Source: an uncultured Pelagibacteraceae bacterium (GTDB taxonomy: Bacteria > Pseudomonadota > Alphaproteobacteria > Pelagibacterales > Pelagibacteraceae). Taken from it: a DNA stretch of 64,000 nucleotides. Under the pieces are notes generated by a model. It made no database searches and was not told the DNA's origin. It was given only the letters and a program-made list of their open reading frames with translations. How positions within the stretch are numbered: position 1 is the stretch's first letter; every line of letters starts with the position of its first letter. Location: NCBI GenBank assembly GCA_902521805.1, contig CABYTL010000002.1:62001-126000 (forward strand), written 5' to 3'. A program made the translations under genes and the position numbers. Shown piece by piece: positions 1 through 8,536 of the stretch.

Positions 1-1023
1 TGCTTCTTCTATCCATCTATCAATTTCATTTAAATTTTTAATTAACTGGTAATTCTTGTTATTTATTTCATCTACATATTTTTTTGTATCTTTTATTTCA
101 CTGACAGATTTTTTTGAATTAGGTTCGCCATAAGCAGAAATAACTGAACTCAATAATCTATTAAATTCCATTTCTCGTAAAAATTCGTAAAGTTTGTCTT
201 TGTCTATTTCTTTTAATCTAAATTCACTTAACTCTCTGTCAACTGGTACATTATGTTTTAAAGTTACAAGCTCTTTGCTTATTAACGCTTTATCTTGATT
301 TTCAGTAAGAGTTTCTCTTCTTTTATTTTGTTTAATTTCATGTGTAGATTTTAATAGTTTTTCCAATGTTCCATATTTATTTATAAGCTCCGCTGCAGTT
401 TTAACTCCTATGCCTGGAACACCAGGAACATTATCGCTACTATCACCAGCTAAAGCTTGAACATCTATAACTTTGCTGGCATCTACACCAAACTTCTTAA
501 AAACATCATCTTCATTGATAAATTTATTTTTTAAAGGATCAAAAATTCGAACGTCTTTTTTATATAATTGCATCAAATCTTTATCTGATGAAACAATTGT
601 TACTTTTGCTCCTATCTTTAAAATTTGATCAACATATGTTGCTATTAAGTCATCTGCCTCATAATTAACAAAATCCACAGAAGATAAATTAAATGCTAAG
701 ACTGATTTTCTGATATACTTGAACTGTGGTGCTAAATCGTCTGGTGCTTCTGATCTATTTGCTTTGTATTCACTGTAAATTTCATTTCTAAAAGTTTTTC
801 TTGCTGAATCAAATATTACTGCAAAATGTGTCGGTTTTTGTAAATTTTGATTAGATTTTGAATCTTCTAACAATTTAAATAACATGCTGCAAAATCCACT
901 TACAGCTCCTGTTGGTAAGCCATCACTTTTTCTAGTCAATGGCGGCAAAGCATAATAAGCTCTAAAGATATATCCAGAGCCATCAATTAAATAAAAATGA
1001 TCTGTTTTTTGAATTTTATTCAT
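1..1023 (-). CDS. polA: DNA polymerase I, N-terminal part (cut by window edge)
   Basis: DNA polymerase I fills gaps and removes RNA primers in replication and repair. Only the N-terminal 341 residues lie in the window; the reading frame is still open at base 1. Translating the minus strand from the ATG at 1023 gives the 5'-3' nuclease domain: an early LIDGSGYIFRAYY block, FDSARKTFR, EADDLIATY and SSDKDLMQL (metal-binding acids), then GDSSDNVPGVPGIG, the helix-hairpin-helix region of FEN-like nucleases. The polymerase domain lies outside, so I cannot tell whether the 3'-5' exonuclease domain is active. The gene is divergent from bioY with 114 AT-rich bases between them. Confidence 0.95.
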   Translation of the reverse strand, partial: MNKIQKTDHFYLIDGSGYIFRAYYALPPLTRKSDGLPTGAVSGFCSMLFKLLEDSKSNQNLQKPTHFAVIFDSARKTFRNEIYSEYKANRSEAPDDLAPQFKYIRKSVLAFNLSSVDFVNYEADDLIATYVDQILKIGAKVTIVSSDKDLMQLYKKDVRIFDPLKNKFINEDDVFKKFGVDASKVIDVQALAGDSSDNVPGVPGIGVKTAAELINKYGTLEKLLKSTHEIKQNKRRETLTENQDKALISKELVTLKHNVPVDRELSEFRLKEIDKDKLYEFLREMEFNRLLSSVISAYGEPNSKKSVSEIKDTKKYVDEINNKNYQLIKNLNEIDRWIEEA

Positions 1024-1137
1024 GAAATTTAATTAAATATTACAATGCTAAAATAATCTGTACATAAAAAAATTTACTTTCATTTATTATAACAATAATA
1101 AGTAGATTATTTTTCATATTTTGAGTACTATTTCATA

Positions 1138-1689
1138 ATGGAACTAACAAAAAATCATTCACAAGCTAAATTAATTAAATCTCTGGTTGTTGTGATTCTT
1201 GGTTCGATAGCACTAACAATATCTGCTAAAATCAAAATTCCTTTTTACCCAGTTCCTATGACTATGCAAACATTTGTTGTATTATTTTTGGGATTAAGTT
1301 TAGGACATAAAATTGCACTAGCAACAATAGGATTATATTTAATTGAAGGTATTGCAGGGCTTCCTGTATTTTCAAATTCTCCTGAAAAGGGTGTCGGATT
1401 AGTTTATTTTACTGGACCAACTATGGGTTACTTAATCGGTTTTTTAACAGCTTGTTACCTAGCTTCCAAAGTAAAAGCCAGTGATAATTTCTTTTTAGTT
1501 TTATTTAAATTAATTTTCGCAACTTCAACAATATATATTTTAGGTCTAATTTGGCTTGGAATAATTATTGGATGGGATAAGCCAATTTTTACACTAGGTG
1601 CAAAACCGTTTTTATTAGCTGAAATTTTTAAGATTACGATTTTGGCAATTACGACTAAACAAATAATTAAAATTAAAAAATTTATCTAG
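1138..1689 (+). CDS. bioY: BioY-family biotin transporter (ECF S component)
   Basis: BioY is the substrate-binding membrane subunit of biotin ECF transporters and can work alone in some bacteria. The 183-residue protein is hydrophobic, with about six predicted membrane segments. The N-terminal block AKIKIPFYPVPMTMQTFVV followed by LGLSLGHKIALATIGLYL, and the later GPTMGYLIGF, are typical of the family. No bioM or bioN energy-coupling gene lies nearby, so it either acts alone or uses remote subunits. Its 3' end overlaps the convergent regulator gene by 8 bases. Biotin uptake fits an organism with reduced vitamin synthesis, but that is inference. Confidence 0.92.
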   Translation: MELTKNHSQAKLIKSLVVVILGSIALTISAKIKIPFYPVPMTMQTFVVLFLGLSLGHKIALATIGLYLIEGIAGLPVFSNSPEKGVGLVYFTGPTMGYLIGFLTACYLASKVKASDNFFLVLFKLIFATSTIYILGLIWLGIIIGWDKPIFTLGAKPFLLAEIFKITILAITTKQIIKIKKFI

Positions 1690-2245
1690 GAGATCTTTTA
1701 GATAGTATTCTTTGAAGAGTTCTTCTATGCATTTTAAGTCTTCTTGCAGTTTCAGAAACATTTCTATTACATAATTCAAAAACTCTATGAATATGTTCCC
1801 ATTTTACTCGATCAGCTGACATAGGATTTTCTGGCGGGGCAGCTTTTTTTAATGGATCTGCTAATAAAGCTTTTTCAACATCATCCGCATCGGCAGGTTT
1901 TGCTAAATAATCAATTGCACCTTCTTTAATTGCTGCAACTGCAGTAGGTATATTTCCATAACCAGTTAGCATAATTATTCTACTTGATGAATTTGAAGTT
2001 TGAATTTCTTTGACAACTTCAAGGCCATTACCATCTCCCAATCTAAGATCTACGACTGCGAATCCTGGTTTTTTTGTTTTAACAGCATCTATACCTTTTT
2101 TTACACTCTCAGCTTGTAAAACTTCAAAACCTTTTTTTTCCATTGCTCTGGAAAGTCTTTCTCTAAAGGGATTATCATCATCTACAATAAGTAGGGATTT
2201 ATTATCAAAATTACTTAGTTTTTGAAGAGTTGCATCATTTTTCAT
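1682..2245 (-). CDS. regA: RegA/ActR/PrrA-type redox response regulator
   Basis: This is a two-component response regulator of 187 residues. The receiver domain (about residues 15-125) has the acidic pair in LIVDDD, the phosphoacceptor D66 in VVDLRLGDG, and a conserved Lys in LAKPAD. A proline-rich linker (PPENP) leads to a short C-terminal Fis-type helix-turn-helix, NVSETARRLKMHRRTLQRIL. This arrangement matches the ActR/RegA/PrrA family, which controls redox and energy genes in alphaproteobacteria with the sensor kinase RegB/PrrB. The kinase is not in this window. The gene overlaps bioY tail to tail by 8 bases and is divergent from the polyamine operon. Its target genes cannot be deduced here. 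Confidence 0.9.
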   Translation of the reverse strand: MKNDATLQKLSNFDNKSLLIVDDDNPFRERLSRAMEKKGFEVLQAESVKKGIDAVKTKKPGFAVVDLRLGDGNGLEVVKEIQTSNSSSRIIMLTGYGNIPTAVAAIKEGAIDYLAKPADADDVEKALLADPLKKAAPPENPMSADRVKWEHIHRVFELCNRNVSETARRLKMHRRTLQRILSKRSPR

Positions 2246-2301
2246 AGCATTAATATGGTTATTCCCTCATAAAATACAATAGATAATTATTTACTTTACA
2301 T

Positions 2302-2367
2302 GCCTTTATTATTGGCTTAAGTGCACATTTTATAAAAGGTTCTTATAAGTTTTAAGGCTTTTTTTTT
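2302..2367 (+). promoter_or_regulatory. Possible attenuator-like hairpin before the polyamine operon
   Basis: GCCTT at 2302-2306 can pair with AAGGC at 2354-2358, which is followed at once by nine T residues (2359-2367), the outline of an intrinsic terminator. The same 5' arm (CCTTT, 2303-2307) can instead pair with AAAGG at 2335-2339, so the two folds would exclude each other. A gene start (2395) with GGAGG upstream follows. The stem is only 5 bp with a long loop, so this is weak; TATAAA near 2331 could instead be a -10 box. Confidence 0.25.
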
Positions 2368-2394
2368 GTTAAATTTTTTTTGGAGGCATTAAAA

Positions 2395-3579
2395 ATGCAA
2401 AAATTTAAGTCAGTTGAAGAATTAATAAATCAACTGAAACCTGAAAAACCTGTTTACTGTATCAGAAAAAATTCTGTTACATCTGCCTCAAAATACTTTC
2501 AAAAAAACTTTCCAGGCAAAGTATTATATGCAGTTAAAACTAATCCTCACCCATTAGTAATTAAAGCTCTTATCGAAAGTGGCATTAATCAGTTTGATGT
2601 AGCTTCGATTGAGGAAATTAAACAAGTTAAACAATTTACAAGTTCCGCAAAATGTTCTTATATGCATACAGTCAAAAGTCCTGAAAGTATAAAAGAAGCT
2701 TATTTTAAATATAATATTAAAACGTTTTCACTAGATACTAGAGAAGAGCTTATCAAAATTATTAAAAATACAAATAATGCAAAAGATTTAGAATTATTTG
2801 TAAGAGTTGCTGTTTCTAATGAACATGCAGAAATAGATTTATCTAAAAAATTTGGTGCTCAAAACTCTGAATCATTAGGGTTATTAAGATTGGCAAAGCA
2901 GTATGCCAATAAGGTTGGATTAAGTTTTCATGTAGGATCACAATGCATGCACCCCATTTCCTACACCAAAGGCATTGCAGAAATTGGAAACATAATTAAA
3001 AAAACAAACATTACGCCAGATTACATTAACGTGGGCGGTGGCTTTCCAACAATATACCCAGATTTAATACCTCAAAATTTAATACAATATTTTAAAGAAA
3101 TTAAAAAATGTTTAGAAAATTTGAAATTAAATAAAATGCCTCAAATTATTTGTGAGCCAGGAAGAGCTTTGGTTGCAGAGAGTGGCTCTACTATCGTAAG
3201 AGTAAATTTAAGAAAAAAACAAAAATTATATATTAATGATGGAACCTACGGAACTTTGTTTGATGGAGGAACTCCTAATATTGTTTTCCCTGCTAAAATG
3301 ATAAAGGACACCTCTAGTAAAATAATCTCAAAAAAATTAACTGCCTTCGATTTCTTTGGTCCAACATGTGATAGCATGGATTACATGAAAGGACCATTTC
3401 TGCTTCCAAATAACATTAAAGAAAATGATTATATTGAACTTGGTCAGCTAGGAGCGTATGGATTAACTTTTAGAACTCAGTTTAATGGTTATTATTCTGA
3501 TGAAATTTATGAAATTGAAGATAAGCCGATAATGACAATGTATGATAAAGACATTAACAAAGCTCATATGGTAGCTTAA
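2395..3579 (+). CDS. PLP-dependent ornithine/lysine decarboxylase (group IV, alanine racemase fold)
   Basis: The 394-residue enzyme decarboxylates a basic amino acid, most likely ornithine to putrescine. Visible features are the PLP lysine K48 in LYAVKTNP, the HVGSQ motif (H179), GGGFP (214-218), EPGRALVA from 254, and the dimer-contributed catalytic pair C325-D326 in FGPTCDSMD; Asp after Cys is typical of ornithine or lysine decarboxylases. The ATG at 2395 is preferred to an upstream TTG at 2380 because GGAGG at 2382-2386 is well spaced before it. It heads an operon with three polyamine genes, and its stop overlaps the next start. Lysine activity, or both, remains possible; arginine is less likely. 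Confidence 0.88.
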   Translation: MQKFKSVEELINQLKPEKPVYCIRKNSVTSASKYFQKNFPGKVLYAVKTNPHPLVIKALIESGINQFDVASIEEIKQVKQFTSSAKCSYMHTVKSPESIKEAYFKYNIKTFSLDTREELIKIIKNTNNAKDLELFVRVAVSNEHAEIDLSKKFGAQNSESLGLLRLAKQYANKVGLSFHVGSQCMHPISYTKGIAEIGNIIKKTNITPDYINVGGGFPTIYPDLIPQNLIQYFKEIKKCLENLKLNKMPQIICEPGRALVAESGSTIVRVNLRKKQKLYINDGTYGTLFDGGTPNIVFPAKMIKDTSSKIISKKLTAFDFFGPTCDSMDYMKGPFLLPNNIKENDYIELGQLGAYGLTFRTQFNGYYSDEIYEIEDKPIMTMYDKDINKAHMVA

Positions 3580-4622
3580 TGTCGGGTCAAAAAAATTCAG
3601 GTCATAATAGCAAAAGAGATTTGTTAAAAAATCCCGTTGAACACATCGATATAACTTCTTTTGATAGTAGAAAAATTATATCCTCAATGGAAAAAATGTC
3701 ATTTGTTTCCAGAGAAACAGCAAATGCTGCTAATATTTATAATGAAATGCTTAAAGACAAAGAGTGTACAATTTTCCTTACTTTGGCAGGTTCTACTTCG
3801 GCAGCTGGATGCATGAGTATTTATAAAGATTTAGTTAAATATAATATGATAGATGCAATCGTTGCAACCGGTGCCTCAATAGTAGATATGGATTTTTTTG
3901 AAGCTCTTGGTTTTAAACATTATCAAGGTTCACAATTTCAAGATGATACTGAGCTCAGGAAGAACTATGTAGATAGAATTTATGATACCTACATAGATGA
4001 AGAAGAGCTTCAAATGTGTGATAAAATAATATGTGAAATCGCAAATAGTCTTGAGGCAAGGAGTTATACCTCAAGAGAGTTTATTTATGAAATGGGAAAA
4101 TATTTAAAAAAAAATTCAAAAAAGAAAGACTCTTTAATTGAAACCGCTTATGACAACAATGTTCCTATCTTCTGCCCTGCTTTTACCGATTCAAGTGCAG
4201 GATTTGGGTTAGTTATGCATCAAGAACAAAATCCAAAAAAACATATAACAATAGATTCAGTTAGAGAATTTAGAGAACTAACAGAAATTAAAATCAAATC
4301 TAAAGGTTCTGGATTATTTATGATTGGTGGTGGTGTGCCTAAAAACTTTATTCAAGATACTGTTATTTGCGCTGAACTATTAGGAAAAAATGTTGACATG
4401 CATAAATATGCTATTCAAATTACTGTTGCCGATAGTAGAGATGGTGCTTGTAGCAGCTCCACATTAAAAGAAGCAAGTTCATGGGGGAAAGTAGATATTA
4501 TGAAAGAACAGATGGTGTTTGCAGAAGCTACAAGTGTTTTACCTCTAATAGCTAGTGATGCTTATCATAGAGGGGAATGGAAAAGTAGAGATCGGAAAAA
4601 TTTTTCAAATATTTTTAAATAA
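3579..4622 (+). CDS. Deoxyhypusine synthase-like protein (probable homospermidine/spermidine-forming enzyme)
   Basis: This 347-residue protein belongs to the deoxyhypusine synthase family, which moves an aminobutyl group from spermidine through an enzyme-lysine imine. The catalytic lysine is conserved: K304 in EASSWGK, matching the AVSWGK motif of the eukaryotic enzyme. NAD-site blocks such as LTLAGSTSAAG, VATGASIVDMD and FMIGGGVPKNF are also present. Bacteria lack eIF5A, so the acceptor must be something else; some bacterial homologues are known to make homospermidine or related polyamines. It starts on the last base of the decarboxylase gene and is followed 3 bases later by the amidase, which supports a polyamine role. 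The product here is not proven. Confidence 0.85.
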   Translation: MSGQKNSGHNSKRDLLKNPVEHIDITSFDSRKIISSMEKMSFVSRETANAANIYNEMLKDKECTIFLTLAGSTSAAGCMSIYKDLVKYNMIDAIVATGASIVDMDFFEALGFKHYQGSQFQDDTELRKNYVDRIYDTYIDEEELQMCDKIICEIANSLEARSYTSREFIYEMGKYLKKNSKKKDSLIETAYDNNVPIFCPAFTDSSAGFGLVMHQEQNPKKHITIDSVREFRELTEIKIKSKGSGLFMIGGGVPKNFIQDTVICAELLGKNVDMHKYAIQITVADSRDGACSSSTLKEASSWGKVDIMKEQMVFAEATSVLPLIASDAYHRGEWKSRDRKNFSNIFK

Positions 4623-4625
4623 TTC

Positions 4626-5507
4626 ATGGCAAAAAAAACTACAATTGGTTTAATTCAAACTAAAGTTTTTGCTGATCAAAATAAAAACATAGAAAATTCT
4701 GTAATTAAAATTAAAGAAGCAGCAAAGAAAAAAGCAAAAATAATATGTTTTCCTGAACTATTTTTGTCTCCATATTTTTGTCAAAGTGAAAATCATGCTA
4801 AGTTTAAGTTAGCAGAAAAAATTCCAGGTAGATTATCAGATATATATTGCAAATTAGCCAAAGAACTTTCTGTTGTTTTAATGATTTCTTTATTTGAAAA
4901 AAAAACTATTGGTTTTTATCATAACACAAGCATTGTAATTGATGATAAGGGTAAAATTATATCGAAGTATAGAAAAATGCATATACCAGATGATCCGGGT
5001 TATTATGAAAAATTCTACTTCACTCCAGGAGATTTAGGATTTAAATCTACAAAAACAAAATACGGAAAAATTGGTTCTTTGATTTGCTGGGATCAATGGT
5101 TTCCAGAGGCTGCCAGACTAACAACGCTTAAAGGAGCAGAAATTTTATTTTATCCAACAGCGATTGGTTGGCACCCTAAAGAGAAAAAACAGTTTGGAAA
5201 ATCCCAATTAGAGGCATGGATAACTATCCAAAGATCTCACGCGATAGCAAATGGGGTATTTGTTGCTGCTATAAATAGAATTGGTTTAGAGAAAACCGGA
5301 AAAAGAAAAATACACTTTTGGGGTAATTCAATGATTATCGATCCCAGTGGAAATATTGTTGCGAAATCAAAATCAGATAAAGAGGAAATCTTAATTACTT
5401 GCATTGATCTAAATAAAATTGAAACAGCTAGAAATCATTGGCCATTTTTAAGAGATAGAAGAATAGATTATTATAAAGGACTTCTAAAAAACCCTAAAGA
5501 TGAATAA
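4626..5507 (+). CDS. aguB: N-carbamoylputrescine amidohydrolase (nitrilase superfamily)
   Basis: The enzyme hydrolyses N-carbamoylputrescine to putrescine, CO2 and ammonia. It is 293 residues long with the Glu-Lys-Cys triad of the carbon-nitrogen hydrolases: E44 in FPELFLSPY, K117 in KYRKMHIPDDP, and C154 in LICWDQWFPEAARL. The stretch PGYYEKFYFTPGD and the WFPEAAR block are characteristic of AguB rather than of other nitrilases. It overlaps agmatine deiminase by 8 bases, and that enzyme makes its substrate, so the function call is strong. The start codon at 4626 is only 3 bases after the preceding stop. Confidence 0.93.
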   Translation: MAKKTTIGLIQTKVFADQNKNIENSVIKIKEAAKKKAKIICFPELFLSPYFCQSENHAKFKLAEKIPGRLSDIYCKLAKELSVVLMISLFEKKTIGFYHNTSIVIDDKGKIISKYRKMHIPDDPGYYEKFYFTPGDLGFKSTKTKYGKIGSLICWDQWFPEAARLTTLKGAEILFYPTAIGWHPKEKKQFGKSQLEAWITIQRSHAIANGVFVAAINRIGLEKTGKRKIHFWGNSMIIDPSGNIVAKSKSDKEEILITCIDLNKIETARNHWPFLRDRRIDYYKGLLKNPKDE

Positions 5508-6570
5508 TAAATTATCTCTCATTGACTACAGAATGCCTGCAGAATGGGAGTTGCAAGAAAGTGTATGGATAGCTTGGCCATACAACAAAAGTGACTGGCC
5601 TGGTCTTTTTAAAAATATCCCAAAAGTAGTTACACAAATAATAAGTGAATTATCAAGATCACAAAAGATAAATTTATTAATAAATAATTATAAAGACAAA
5701 AAAAAAATTATAAATTTATTAAAAAAATTTCCTAATAAGTTACAAAATATTATATTTTACAAAATAACCACTAATCGGATTTGGTTAAGAGACTCTGGTC
5801 CAATATATATAATAAATGAAAAAACCAAACAAAAGTTGATTGTAAATTTTAAATTCAATGCATGGAGTAAATACAAAGATTATAAAAAAGACAACAATAT
5901 CAATGATAAATTATCAAAATTAACAAAAGTAAAAAGAATAGATACTGTTGTTAAGATTAATAATAAGTCAAAACAATTAGTATTGGAGGGAGGTGCTATA
6001 GATGTCAATGGTAAAGGATCAGTTCTTCTAACGAAGGAATGTCTTTTAAGCAAAGTACAAGAAAGGAACCCTGGGATTACAAAAAAATCGTTAGAAAAAA
6101 CGTTAAGTAAATATTTAAATGTTAAAAATTTTATTTGGCTTAATAAGGGGATTAAAGGAGACGATACACACGGGCACATCGATGATATTTCAAGGTTTGT
6201 CTCTGAAGACGCAATTATGACTGCAGTCGAAAGAAATAAAAATGAAAAGAATTATAAAAATTTAAAAGAAAATTTAAATATTTTAAAAAACACTAAAAAT
6301 ATAAATAAAAAAAAATTTAAAATAATCGAAGTACCAATGCCTAAGCCTTTATATATTGAAAAAGTAAGAGTTCCTGCAAGTTATCTAAATTTTTTTATTG
6401 CTAATAAAATAGTATTATTACCAATCTTTAACGACAAAAATGATAAAAAAGTTATTTTAATTTTTAAAAAATTTTTTAAAAATAAAAAAATTGTACCAAT
6501 TGATTGCACTAAACTCATTTGGGGTTTTGGAGCTATTCATTGTATGACACAACCAGAGCCCAAAATCTAG
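5500..6570 (+). CDS. aguA: Agmatine deiminase
   Basis: AguA converts agmatine to N-carbamoylputrescine and ammonia. The 356-residue protein shows family blocks in order: the N-terminal MPAEWELQESVWIAWPYN, RIWLRDSGPIYI, the glycine-rich LEGGAIDVNGKGS, GDDTHGHIDDISRF (catalytic His and Asp), and the C-terminal GFGAIHCMTQ with nucleophile C348. It overlaps aguB by 8 bases, so the two are probably translationally coupled. No arginine decarboxylase other than the upstream group IV enzyme is present, so agmatine may come from outside the cell or from a gene elsewhere. Its end lies 1 base from the convergent transporter gene. Confidence 0.94.
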   Translation: MNNKLSLIDYRMPAEWELQESVWIAWPYNKSDWPGLFKNIPKVVTQIISELSRSQKINLLINNYKDKKKIINLLKKFPNKLQNIIFYKITTNRIWLRDSGPIYIINEKTKQKLIVNFKFNAWSKYKDYKKDNNINDKLSKLTKVKRIDTVVKINNKSKQLVLEGGAIDVNGKGSVLLTKECLLSKVQERNPGITKKSLEKTLSKYLNVKNFIWLNKGIKGDDTHGHIDDISRFVSEDAIMTAVERNKNEKNYKNLKENLNILKNTKNINKKKFKIIEVPMPKPLYIEKVRVPASYLNFFIANKIVLLPIFNDKNDKKVILIFKKFFKNKKIVPIDCTKLIWGFGAIHCMTQPEPKI

Positions 6571-6571
6571 A

Positions 6572-7120
6572 CTATACTGGCTTTAAAGTACCAAGAAGAA
6601 TTCTAAATGGAATTAACATAATAAGAGCAACTAATATCTTAACTGCTAAATCTCCTAAAGATAAGGTAACCCAGGAAATACCTGTTGCATAAAAAGATAT
6701 TGAAAAAAACAAAAATGTATCGATCGTAGATCCAATTAAGGATGATGTTAGAGGAGCAATAAACCACTTTCTTTTTCTCAATTGATCAAATATTTGGACA
6801 TCTAATAGTTGAGCCACTAAAAAGGCAGTTCCAGATCCAATTGCAATTCTTACTGAAATTAAATCTGCAAAATTTGTCGAGAATATAAGAGTAAAACTAA
6901 TTCCTATTGCAAAACCAATATAAACAATTTTTCTTGCGACTAATTTTCCATAAGTTCTGTTCGCTAGGTCAGTTATCAAAAAAGCTATTGGATAACTAAA
7001 TGCTCCATATGTTAATATCTCTTCTAGTCCATAGTATTTAATTGGGAATTGGACTAAATAATTTGATGATAAAACAACCACTCCCATTAAAAATGAGAGA
7101 AATAAGAATAATTTATTCAT
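6572..7120 (-). CDS. YhhQ/VUT-family transporter (probable queuosine precursor transporter)
   Basis: This is a 182-residue membrane protein of the VUT_1/QPTR family, whose studied members (YhhQ) import queuosine precursors such as preQ0 or preQ1. The N-terminal block YGAFSYPIAFLITDLANRTYG, with an Asp and Asn in a hydrophobic helix, and GSGTAFLVAQLLDVQIFDQLR are recognisable. About six membrane helices are likely. Its start overlaps the L28 stop by one base (TAATG), so it is co-translated with rpmB. The substrate is inferred from family only. No queuosine gene is seen nearby. Confidence 0.82.
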   Translation of the reverse strand: MNKLFLFLSFLMGVVVLSSNYLVQFPIKYYGLEEILTYGAFSYPIAFLITDLANRTYGKLVARKIVYIGFAIGISFTLIFSTNFADLISVRIAIGSGTAFLVAQLLDVQIFDQLRKRKWFIAPLTSSLIGSTIDTFLFFSISFYATGISWVTLSLGDLAVKILVALIMLIPFRILLGTLKPV

Positions 7121-7431
7121 TATGCAGATTTAGCCAAAGGTTTTTTCTTAAATGGGGATTTAATTAAAATACCTTTTTTTAATTTTTTAAGTCTTGGAGA
7201 TAAGTTTTTATTTTTTACAGTTTTTAAATATTCGTCAAAACTACCTTTTTTATCAACTGATCTAACTCCAGCATTGCTCACTGTTAATTTTACGCTTCTT
7301 TTCATTAGCTCGCTAGTAAACTTTACTTTCTTAAGATTGGGCAAAAATCTTCTCTTGGTCTTGTTGTTGGCGTGACTTACGTTATGACCTTTCATAGGAA
7401 TTTTTCCGGTAAGTTCGCATTTTTTTGACAT
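7120..7431 (-). CDS. rpmB: 50S ribosomal protein L28
   Basis: This small basic protein of the large ribosomal subunit is 103 residues. The N-terminal [20 protein letters not shown] and the [17 protein letters not shown] segment are diagnostic of L28. The length matches alphaproteobacterial L28, which has a C-terminal extension compared with E. coli. It lies first in a small pair with the transporter gene and follows pyrD on the same strand after 52 bases. I see no clear terminator in that gap. Confidence 0.97.
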   Translation of the reverse strand: MSKKCELTGKIPMKGHNVSHANNKTKRRFLPNLKKVKFTSELMKRSVKLTVSNAGVRSVDKKGSFDEYLKTVKNKNLSPRLKKLKKGILIKSPFKKKPLAKSA

Positions 7432-7483
7432 AATAATAGTGCCTGTATAAGGTTAGATGTTGATGGCGTCAAGTTTAATAGAA

Positions 7484-8536
7484 TTAAGAAAGAGTTTTAT
7501 TTCCTATAATTTCGCTAAAATTTTTAACACCGTCTCTAGTCAATAATTCTTTTAGATCTTTTTTAATAATACTAGCGATATTTGGACCTTGAAACACCAT
7601 TCCTGTATATAATTGAATATAGTCTGCGCCTAGTAAAAACTTTTCGTAAGCTGATTGTCCTGAGTCTACTCCTCCAACACCAATAATCTTAATTTTACCT
7701 TTTAATAAATTATAAAACTTGTTTATTAATAAGTTTGATTTTTTCTCAATAGGTTTTCCAGACAATCCTCCTTTTTGATGTCTTTGAATATTTTTTAAAA
7801 TGTCTCTTGATGACTCTGAGGTATTTGAAATAATTATTCCACTTATATCATTTTCTAAAAGAATTTCTGAAATTAGATTTATCTGTTTTTCATCTATATC
7901 AGGCGAAATTTTTACTACTATTGGAATATTTGAATCTAAATTTTTTTTCTTTTCTGAAACAGATTTAAGTAAATCCTGCAATTTTCTTTCATCGTGAAAG
8001 TTTCTTAAGTTCTCAGTATTTGGTGAAGAGATATTAATGGTAATATAATCTGCAACTTCATAGAATTTTTCAATTCCTATTAAATAGTCATTTATTCGAT
8101 TATCAGAGTCTTTATTGGGGCCAACGTTAATTCCTAACACGCCCAGTTTATTGTTTGATTTAATCCTATTTAATACAACATCTGAACCATGATTGTTAAA
8201 GCCCAATCTATTTATAAGCGCTTGGTCTTCTACTAATCTAAAAACCCTTGGTTTACTATTCCCATATTGTTTTAAAGGTGTAATCGTGCCAACTTCAACT
8301 AATCCAAATCCTAACTTAAATAAAGGGTTGTAGACCTCAGCATTCTTATCAAAACCTGCTGCTATCCCGATAGGATTGTTTAACTCTTTGTTAAAAATTT
8401 TTGTTTTGAAAATAGGATCATTTTTATACTCATCAAAGATATTTGAAACTAGGTTGAGTTTTAGTGACTGGATTGCTAAAAAATGCGCTCTTTCAGGATC
8501 TATTTTAAATATTAAAGATCTTAAATTTGAAAACAT
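7484..8536 (-). CDS. pyrD: Dihydroorotate dehydrogenase, class 2 (quinone)
   Basis: PyrD oxidises dihydroorotate to orotate in pyrimidine synthesis and passes electrons to membrane quinone. The 350-residue length and the N-terminal extension (DPERAHFLAIQSLKLN) that docks to the membrane are class 2 traits. FMN-site blocks include NPIGIAAGFDKNAEV, the catalytic serine region NISSPNTENLR, and IIGVGGVDSGQSAYEKFLLGAD. Its start overlaps the lysS stop by one base, so lysS-pyrD are likely one transcript. Confidence 0.97.
   Translation of the reverse strand: MFSNLRSLIFKIDPERAHFLAIQSLKLNLVSNIFDEYKNDPIFKTKIFNKELNNPIGIAAGFDKNAEVYNPLFKLGFGLVEVGTITPLKQYGNSKPRVFRLVEDQALINRLGFNNHGSDVVLNRIKSNNKLGVLGINVGPNKDSDNRINDYLIGIEKFYEVADYITINISSPNTENLRNFHDERKLQDLLKSVSEKKKNLDSNIPIVVKISPDIDEKQINLISEILLENDISGIIISNTSESSRDILKNIQRHQKGGLSGKPIEKKSNLLINKFYNLLKGKIKIIGVGGVDSGQSAYEKFLLGADYIQLYTGMVFQGPNIASIIKKDLKELLTRDGVKNFSEIIGNKTLS

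Noticed and set aside
1024..1137. Possible regulatory site (BioR-type box) upstream of bioY
   Set aside because: I looked for a TTATCTATAA-like palindrome and found none; only AT-rich bases are seen.
2380..2394. TTG start for the decarboxylase
   Set aside because: It overlaps the GGAGG that serves the ATG at 2395.
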